Below are positions 56,933 to 64,000 of a stretch of 64,000 bases of DNA, in pieces (the stretch's first letter is position 1; every line of letters begins with the position of its first letter). The position numbers were made by a program, and so were the translations under genes. The stretch is from Lentinus brumalis. Lineage: Eukaryota > Basidiomycota > Agaricomycetes > Polyporales > Polyporaceae. Where the stretch lies: assembly GCA_001792895.1 (NCBI GenBank), contig MARA01000003.1:2728001-2792000 (forward strand), read 5' to 3'. Below the pieces are notes generated by a model. It worked only from the letters and a program-made list of their open reading frames with translations. It did no database searches and was not told the origin of the DNA.

Positions 56933-57443
56933 GCATCATCCCGTCGTGCCGTTCTCGTTGCTCCTGTTCCTTTGCTGACTCTCGATTTGCTATAGGATTG
57001 TGTAGTGCGACCGTGGCTTCCGTTCTATTTCCTTTCGATCGACTCTTTCGGGTTTGGGATTCGCACCTTTCAGTTCGCTATAATACCCTATCATTATTGG
57101 CTGAGGGCAGCTACTTTCTGTATTACCAGTTTGATCATTTGTCCCCCAATGATCACCCGCACCGTCCTTTTTCTGACCCCCTTTTCGCCTCATTCGTGTT
57201 CGCTTGCGGCCCGAGTTTGAGTTGCGTTGTTTAGCTATTGCGCGTGTGTAGTGAGTGCCACCGCTGCCGAGCGTTGAATCAAAATCGCGTTTCACCAGGA
57301 ACTGCACGGCCTGCAGTGACGAGCGTGAGTATATCGTTCGTTCGGGAAGATACCTTTACTATCCCGTTCTGCAACCTTATCAGTACCACATTGGCCGTTA
57401 GACTTTTATTCCTCTAGGTCTCATCCCGCAGTCACCGATAAGT
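56933..57443. other. intergenic, UTRs
   Basis: It holds the 3' UTR of the secreted-protein gene and the promoter of the deaminase gene. No other feature is seen. Confidence 0.5.
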
Positions 57444-58142
57444 ATGTCTCTCATGGCATCGGCTCCTGCGATCACCGCCGCCGACAAGTTGGGCATGGAT
57501 GTCGCCTTCGGGAACGCGAGGAAGAGCTACGATGAGGGCGGGGTACCCATCGGTGCTGCTCTTGTGTACCATGGCCCGGGTGGTGAGGAGCCGCGTGTTG
57601 TCGGCCAGGGTCACAACCAGCGTATACAGAAGTCGTCTCCGATCCTCCACGGGGAGATGGCCGCGCTCGAGAATGCTGGGAGGCTGAAGTCAGACGTGTA
57701 TCGCAACTCGACGATGGTGAGTCTTCAAGTTCGTCTTCGTCCTGGCCCTCTCACCCTCACTCGGGCATCGAAGACTCAGGCTAATCTTCTGTTTGCGCAG
57801 TATACGACGTTGAGGCATGTCTTAGCGGCGTCGGTCTGTATTCGACATGTGGACTGACCTCTTCGATCGTAGCCCGTGCAGCATGTGTACGGGAGCGATT
57901 CTGCTGTACAAGATTCCCCGCGTCGTGATTGGCGAGAACGTCAACTTCTCTAAGGAGGAGGATTTGCTGCGAAGCCGTGGTGTTGAGGTTGTCGTACTCG
58001 AAGACGAGAGGTGCACGGAGCTCATGGGACGGTACATACGAGAGAAGCCAGAAGTAAGCACGCGCTTGAATGCTCTCTTGCTTGCGGTTTGCTCATGAAT
58101 TTGTAGGATTGGTACGAGGACATCGGCGAGACCGCCGTTTGA
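57444..58142 (+). CDS. FCY1: cytosine deaminase (Fcy1-like)
   Basis: Four exons (57444-57716, 57801-57814, 57873-58053, 58107-58142) encode 167 residues. The zinc-dependent deaminase motifs are HGEMAALENAGR (H-A/G-E, with the proton-shuttling Glu) and PCSMCTGAIL (PCxxC). The start MSLMASAPAITAADKLGMDV is followed by VAFGNARKSYDEGGVPIGAA, as in yeast Fcy1, and the C-terminus is WYEDIGETAV. It converts cytosine to uracil in pyrimidine salvage and would also activate 5-fluorocytosine. Exon 2 is a 14-base microexon (coding YTTL), and the intron after it begins with GC in place of GT. The length is close to the yeast enzyme. Confidence 0.93.
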
Positions 58143-58914
58143 GTTTCAGATTCCGAAGACGACGCGTCAACCAGGAACTCCGACTTCAGCCACGTTGCTA
58201 CGGCTATGGAAGGGCGGCCTCCTCTCAAAACCTAGACGAGTCAGTCAGAGATGACCCAGAATGAACGACCCACCGTGTTGCACGGCTCATCACACAGCTC
58301 TCAATTGTCGTCTCACAACAACGCCCGATACCTAAGCTCACTAGGAGATATAGCTCCTCGATGGTCTTACCAGCTACTTTGGTTTCAGCAAGACTCGGGC
58401 AGTCATGAGTGTTAGAAAGCTAAGACGCCGCCGGCCGGCCCTCAGGAGTCCCTTTTTCTGCCTCCGCCCTTAATCAGGGTCTCCACCGCTTCTGAAGAGC
58501 TACCAGAGTCTATACACCACCGTCATGCATTGTGCACATCGTGCGATGTGGTGCGTACGTACGTACTCTGCCAGTACGCCGACTCCCGTTGTCGGCGCGC
58601 ACTACGGTCATGCACGGGATGCTGTGGCTACGACTCGGAGTCTATACTCAGCATCAGCGCGTGCCAATGCCACGTGTATGAATCCGGTACCGACCACGTT
58701 GTAGCGCGACTCAACCACTTACCACCACCATCACCTCCATCACCATCGACGTGTTAATTCTCATATGAGGCCGTACAATGCAAGTACAATGCTGTGCGAA
58801 GCGAGTTCAATACGTGTGCGTACTTCTACTATATCACTTCCAACTTGAAGTCGGAGGTACTTAAGTAGTAGTGTGCTGATCCAGTCTGCGACCTTTGAAC
58901 ACAGTTTGACTCGG
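58143..58914. other. intergenic, no gene recognised
   Basis: Contains a CGTACGTACGTAC run near 58555 and a CACCACCATCACC run near 58720. The first exon of the next gene may lie here. Confidence 0.4.
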
Positions 58915-60605
58915 CGGCGGTAGTCCTCCCCGCAAATCCTGTCGAGCGACTTCATGCGGCTTCCAACTCACCGATCTGTGATGTCCCTTACGACGTCTTG
59001 GTCTTGATCTTCAAGCATGCAACAGCCGTGGATGAGCCCTCTTTCGCATATATCATAGATCCAAATTATAACTGGAAGGTCCCTGGGGCGGATCTTCGGA
59101 AGGCGTACACCGAGGCACGCGCAGTGCTTAGCATCGCTCACATTTGCCGCTACTGGAGGCAAACGGCCCTGGGTACACCTTTGCTGTGGACACGCATCGA
59201 TAGTCGCCACCGTGAATGCAGGGCCATGTACATGGATGCCTCCAAGGAGTTGCCCGTGTCTCTGTGCCTTGATACGGACGTGGACAGTCTCGCTACATCC
59301 TTATATACCGTGCCAGCGGAGCGATTACGCCGACTGGATCTCAACCTCGACTCCTTGGAAAGCGACACGCACGTCGAATTCCTGACAATGCGGACCGCGC
59401 CCAACCTCGAGTGTCTCACGATGCTTGCATCCGACGAGAACTACGATTGGTCTGCGATGCGATGCCCGCCAGCGCGCGTTCAACTCCTCAGTGGACAAGC
59501 GGACGCGCTGAAGGCACTCGCCTTGCAGCATCTCGGGAGCTGGTTGCCGTCCAATAGCTTTCCCAACCTCACCCACCTCCACTTGTCATTCTCTGTCACT
59601 TCAGGTGTCTGTACCCTTGATATCCTTGCGGTCCTCGCAAACGCGCCCAACCTCGTGTTTGTCTTCATCGACCGGCTGCTTCGGATTGGCGACGGGCCTG
59701 TGGTTCCTGGTGCTATTGCCCTCAGCCGCCTACGGTCCCTCGCCCTGGTCGACTGTCGCTATTTAAGCGCGATCAGCTTCCTGAAGCAGCTGGCTTTGCC
59801 AGAACACTGCGTTGTGCGTCTCAGCTACCTTTCCATTTACACCGGGCCCGAGCAGGAGGGTGAACCCGCCCCACTCCCTGACGCGGGTCCACTGCATCAC
59901 GCTACCAAGCTCGACATCGCGGCTTCGCACAACGAGATGCTCCTGGTAGCCGACAGCGACACGTCCGGGTACTGGGTACAGGCGCAACGGGACGATCTGC
60001 GGACTACCTGGGACGCGTGGCTTCACGACCTTCCCGCGATGATGACCTTGTCTGCCATCACTTCCCTGCACATCAACATCGACCCCGACCACACGTTCTG
60101 GTCCCCGGTTCTGCGACACATGCCAGCTGTCACGGACCTCAAGGCATTCATAGGCGAAACCTGGACGGGCCGCCCGCTACCCATCGACATCCTATGCGCC
60201 ATCCTCTCCGAGGAGCCCGTGTTGCTTCCCTCTCTGCGCGACCTGTATGTGCAGGGGACCAATAACAACGAGACCGTTACGACGCTCACCTCGGAATCGG
60301 CGGCTTTCGTGGACATGGTGGTCTACCGGGCCCGCGCGGGGCACCGTCTCCGTCGCCTCCGTGTGCAGCCCGATTGCGACTCACATTATGGGGCCCGGAC
60401 CGCGACGCACGACCCATTTGGCTCGCGCCACGCAGAGCTCGCTGCGAATGTAGATGATTTCGAGCTGCTGGGCTTCGGGAATCCTCTTTGCAAGTACGAG
60501 ATGCGGGATGTTTGGCACGTACACGGGGCGGATAGGTACTGGAAGCCACGAGAGGAGGATAGGGCCTGCTACGTTCTGCCGAAAATGTTGTCCTACTGCG
60601 TGTAG
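58915..60605 (+). CDS. F-box protein with leucine-rich C-terminus
   Basis: The frame opens after a CAG acceptor at 58914 and reads NPVERLHAASNSPICDVPYD then VLVLIFKHA, a standard F-box start (xLPxDVLxxIF), with IAHICRYWRQTALGTPLLWT completing the F-box motif of mushroom proteins. About 400 residues of irregular leucine-rich repeats follow, ending KPREEDRACYVLPKMLSYCV at 60605. No in-frame ATG precedes the F-box within this exon, and TGA lies just upstream, so a first exon must lie further left or the gene has lost its start. Role: substrate adaptor of an SCF ubiquitin ligase, substrate unknown. It does not share the N-terminal block of the other two F-box-like genes. Confidence 0.72.
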
Positions 60606-60982
60606 GAGACCGTTCAAGCGTCATGTCCGACGGACCATTACAAATTACCATCGAGTGGGAGTTGGCCGTGATGTGCAGGATACATCAGGACAAAGTGCAG
60701 GCAGGTTGTCGACTCGACCGACTTCAGATGAAACCGTCCCCGCGAGGTTAGCATCGCAAGTGCTGTAAAGCGCCTGGTTCAAGTCGCGGAAGTCTGTATC
60801 CTCTTCCCCGGAGACCACCCGATCTGCCCGTTCACAATACATGACATGAGGCGAAATGCCGAGGCGGAGAGATATTCGGAAGTCACTGAATACGGTCGAC
60901 CTAAGTATCAATAATGGTCAGACGGATTCAACTACACAACCTTTCCAGCCGCATGTCTTCGATATGTACGTGCATGTCGCCA
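60606..60982. other. convergent intergenic region
   Basis: 3' regions of the F-box gene (plus) and the dehydrogenase gene (minus). No other feature is seen. Confidence 0.5.
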
Positions 60983-61999
60983 TCAGGGCGTAGCTCGAGA
61001 CCTTCTCGTGAGCATGTGCCAGAACAGCTTCAAGCTGAATGTCCTGGGGATCCACATGAGGACGCCGAACAACAACGTCTTCCCGCCGAGCATCATGTGT
61101 CGCGGAGGGTTGGCCTGCAAGCTCTTCCCGACCACGCGTCGTGCGTACTCCTCCGCCGGCATGGAGTCTGGAGCCTGACTCGTGTAGATACGCGAGAGGA
61201 TATCGGGAAGATAGCGCTTGTAGAGAGAATCCTGAGGGAGGCCCGGGAAAGATGCGGCTTGATTTGCAGAGATGTTCGAGCGGATGCCGCCCGTCGCGAC
61301 GACGAGGACGGAAATGTTGAGGGGCGTGCATTCCATATAGAGCGTATCAGAGAGTGATTGCATCGCTGCCTTGGTGGAGCCGTAGATGCCCGCCCAGGGG
61401 GTTGGTCTGAGCATGAGGCATATACTGTCAGTGTGCAAGGAACGTAATGATATCAAATTGCACGCACATGTAGGCACCGACAGAGCTGATCTGCACGATG
61501 GTCCCGCTCTTGCGCGCGGCCATGTAAGGGATCACGGCCTTGCACATGCGTATGACGGAGAACACGTTGGCACCGTAAGTCTTCTGTATCACGTCCATGG
61601 AGACGTCGATGACAGGCCCTGCGAGTTCGGTGATAAGCACATAGCCAGTGATGACTAGGAAGCACTGTGGCATACCTATGCAGAGGACGCCGGCGTTGTT
61701 CACCAAGACGTCTATCCGGCCTTCGCTGGAGATGATCGTCTCTACCACATTTCGGACGTTCTCTTCGTCGGTGACGTCGAGAACCAATTTCTCTACGTTC
61801 GGCTGCTTCAGCCTATCCATGGCCTCCATTCTGCGTGCAGTGGCGTAAACCTTGCAGCCTCGCGATGCGTATTCCGCGCATCTGCACAAGGCTTTCATGA
61901 GTCGCATTGATATCGGCAGAGAGTGCCCACTCACAATGCAGAGCCGATACCACCGTCGGAGGAGCCAGTAACCAGAACAACTTTTGGAGTCGCGGACAT
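60983..61999 (-). CDS. short-chain dehydrogenase/reductase, Ayr1-like
   Basis: Four exons splice in phase. The start MSATPKVVLVTGSSDGGIGS (61999) carries the NADP-binding TGxxxGIG motif. It then reads CAEYASRGCKVYATARRMEA, VLDVTD, VLVNNAG, a SYK-type active site with SSVGAY and YGSTK (Tyr and Lys of the catalytic set), and ends RTFSLKLFWHMLTRRSRATP. The order and the PxxGIY(G/S)xxKAAxxxxxDTLxxE block match fungal NADPH-dependent 1-acyldihydroxyacetone-phosphate reductases, which act in glycerolipid synthesis on the ER and lipid droplets. Substrate assignment within the SDR family is inference. The first intron donor is at 61935-61930. No defects. Confidence 0.88.
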
Positions 62000-62407
62000 G
62001 GTGGCAACACGGCAGGGTCTCGCGGCAGGACATTGGTCTTATGTCCTCCGTTGCCTCCTCGCGTCCCTGAACTTGCCGAATCCCCGGTGTCAGTTCGATG
62101 ATATCTATGACCTTGTATCTCGCATACTCATCAGCTGCTGGCCGTGTTGCCCCGTCCCCCAAGGCCCGCGCAGGCTTACTTGATCATTGATCTCGTACCC
62201 AAAGTATGCATATGGGATGAGGTCGCAACCGCCTAGATGGAGCTGCGTCGTGACGAGCCGTTGGCGAAGCGATAAATACTGCTTAAAAGCCGTAGATAAA
62301 TGATAAACAGATCCCTGGTAATAGCGATGAGTACTAATAGCCTACAACAGAGCCGAGCACAAGATTATTCCAAACAAAAGTCACAGCAATCCAAGTCCTC
62401 ACCACGA
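62000..62407. other. intergenic between dehydrogenase and Rab gene
   Basis: Promoter of the dehydrogenase and 3' region of the Rab-like gene. No other feature is seen. Confidence 0.5.
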
Positions 62408-63710
62408 TCATGACCCACAACACGACCCATGCCATCGTCCCCTTGGCGGAGGACTCGACAGGACGATGCTCATCCGCTGGCCTGCCTCTCGGACGTGCAT
62501 CGTTCGCGCCTCCAGGGCCTCCTCGTACTCCTGACGAACGACCACACGACGGGCGATATACTCGAAGACGTCTTTGACGCCCTCTCCAGTCTTGGCGGAT
62601 GTGAAGAACAGTTTCGGGTACCGCTCCAGGGGCGGAGGTGGCGCGTGCACATCGTTGGGAGGCGATCCCGATTCCGGGGTGGTGGCGGTAGTCGTAGCGG
62701 CCATTCCGCGGGTGAAGAGGCTCGGGGTAATAGTCGGAACCGAGGACATCGAGGAGTTCGAAGGGATGCGGCGGGGCTCGCGCAACGGAGAATGCGAGGC
62801 TGAGCGGGAGGCAGGTGCGGATAGAGCGGTGAAAGCGGGCGAAGAGAAGGCAGATTGGAAGGTATCATAGAGAGACGAGGAAGGAGTGTGGTAGATGGAG
62901 TGGGTCGTCGTCATTGTCCCGATCGTGCCTCCGGGGAAGAGCGACGAGCGACTGCGGGAACGGGACGCGCGGGACGTCCGATCGCGTCGGCGGCGCGCGT
63001 TGATATCGATAGACTCGGTCGTCGGGGCGTCGGGATGTTCTACGGACAGGTCAAAAGAGGGGTCCTCGTCTTCTTCGTAGGGTATGTCCGGAGGAGCGAG
63101 GTCGACGGTGGGGGAGGGAGGGGTGGATGGATGGGGAACGAGAGTTTGAATGAACGCTCTTGCCTGAGCTGGGGTGACTGCCCTCCGTACTCCCTCCTCT
63201 CCCGAATCTTGCACCGCGTCGACCTTGTTCCCCACAACGACACAGCAGAAGTCTTCGAGGCTCTCGTCCGGCACCGGTGCCTTGTCGCGGAAGTCGTCCC
63301 ACCACTTTGTCAGGGCATCGAGGGTGTGCGGTTGATTCACGTCGAACATGAGGATGACAGCATCAGCTCCGCGGAAGAAGGCGGAGGAGAGGCCCGAGAA
63401 CCTCTCCTGTCCAGCGGTGTCCTGTGTGCAAGTGTGAGGATATAGCTGGCTTCATGCTCGCACGATCAGACGTACCCAGATCTGCAGCGTAACCAGCTCA
63501 TCCGCGCAGCCATAATGCGGCAAAGTTTTCGTGATAAAGTCCGCACCGATGGTCGCTCTGTAGCCAGTCGTGAACCGCCCTGAGATGTACTGGAGAGAAA
63601 GGTCGGTCGCGACGTGCGAGAAGTCCATTCACCCCGAGACGGACCTGATTGCGGATGCTGGACTTGCCGACACCAGACGCGCCGATGACGACGAGCTTAA
63701 CCGTGCGCAT
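62408..63710 (-). CDS. Rab7/Ypt7-like small GTPase with a long internal insertion
   Basis: Exon 1 (from 63710) reads MRTVKLVVIGASGVGKSSIR, the P-loop GxxxxGKS. Exon 2 joins as YISGRFTTGYRATIGADFIT, with the G2 Thr. Exon 3 has DTAGQERF (G3), NKVDAV (G4) and TSAKTG (G5). The C-terminus SCCGS offers two cysteines for prenylation, so the protein should be membrane-bound and act in late endosome/vacuole traffic if the Rab7 resemblance (GADFxTK, FDVNxPxTLxxL) holds. Between NKVD and SAK there are about 200 residues where ordinary Rabs have about 25-30. The extra part is Ser/Pro/Arg-rich and low in complexity (RRRRDRTSRASRSRSRSSLF). The frame is intact across the insertion. Confidence 0.85.
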
Positions 63711-64000
63711 CGTGCAGTACGCGCGCTGCGTTCATGGGCTCCGACGACGGCGACGAGGACGAGGAAGCGAGGCGGCGGTGGTGGTAGTTCGGGTGAGAGT
63801 TAACGTTACTTAACTTGACTGACATTACAAGTGTGTTTACTTACCGTAGTGCTTGGTTACATAAAGTACCTGTTACAATCCGGGTCAATAACAGTTACTT
63901 ACCCCGATCAAACCGTAGTACTTATGCTTAGCAGTGCTTAGCCTGTAGTTCAACTTCAAGTTAGTCTCGTCGACCTCGTGGCTGCAGCACAATCCACTCG
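63711..64000. other. right edge, no gene recognised
   Basis: Promoter side of the Rab gene. From 63800 the sequence repeats TTACTTA/GTACTTA/AGTGCTTAG-type words and may be the edge of another repeat that continues outside the window. Confidence 0.4.

Noticed and set aside
62429..63445. Plus-strand frames of 98-196 codons across the Rab-like gene
   Set aside because: They are antisense shadows of a GTPase with all five motifs on the minus strand.

Overview
The window looks like a basidiomycete fungus, most likely an Agaricomycete (I cannot name the species). The evidence is many short GT-AG introns, F-box and DUF6534/DUF6532-type proteins, a Plavaka (KDZ/CACTA-like) transposase, a Ty3/gypsy chromovirus and a Ste6-like ABC transporter relic. 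It splits into a repeat-rich, decayed left part (about 1-49 kb) and a quiet gene-bearing right part (about 50-64 kb).

Layout. 1.66-9.80 kb: a complete minus-strand Ty3/gypsy chromovirus with near-identical LTRs, an intact AAGGG target-site duplication, gag, pol (protease, RT, RNase H, integrase, chromodomain), a candidate -1 frameshift site, and an extra plus-strand coiled-coil/zinc-cluster gene between pol and the 3' LTR. 9.8-11.1 kb: a TCGA-rich stretch with short tandem repeats. 12.0-18.3 kb: decayed gene fragments all on the minus strand (ABC transporter, B-type cyclin, hexose transporter, probable P5A ATPase). The cyclin-ABC block (11.98-15.33 kb) recurs in inverted orientation at 40.15-43.50 kb, and its cyclin part alone at 29.77-30.92 kb. 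Between these lie two related F-box-like genes (19.3-21.2 and 32.0-34.1 kb), a multi-intron DUF6534 membrane protein (23.1-25.0 kb), a repeat-bearing hypothetical ORF (25.6-26.2 kb), a JmjC demethylase-like gene (26.9-29.6 kb) and a Plavaka transposase (34.8-39.6 kb). A DUF6532-like gene (44.5-46.1 kb) and an unrecognised but well-spliced 216-residue gene (46.5-47.4 kb) follow.

The right part holds a flavin monooxygenase, an intron-containing tRNA-Gly(UCC), a secreted glycoprotein, a cytosine deaminase, an F-box protein, a short-chain dehydrogenase of the Ayr1 type and a Rab7-like GTPase with a very long insertion. These single-copy genes splice cleanly, in contrast to the transposable elements, which carry one-base frameshifts. 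In the chromovirus pol nearly all of these are losses of one base from a short G or C run. That may reflect real decay, or uncorrected indels confined to repeats in the assembly.

There is no operon-like logic: genes are independently transcribed. The main story is the interaction of mobile elements with captured host gene fragments and fast-evolving F-box, DUF6532 and JmjC genes. Gene-free stretches are described as separate entries.
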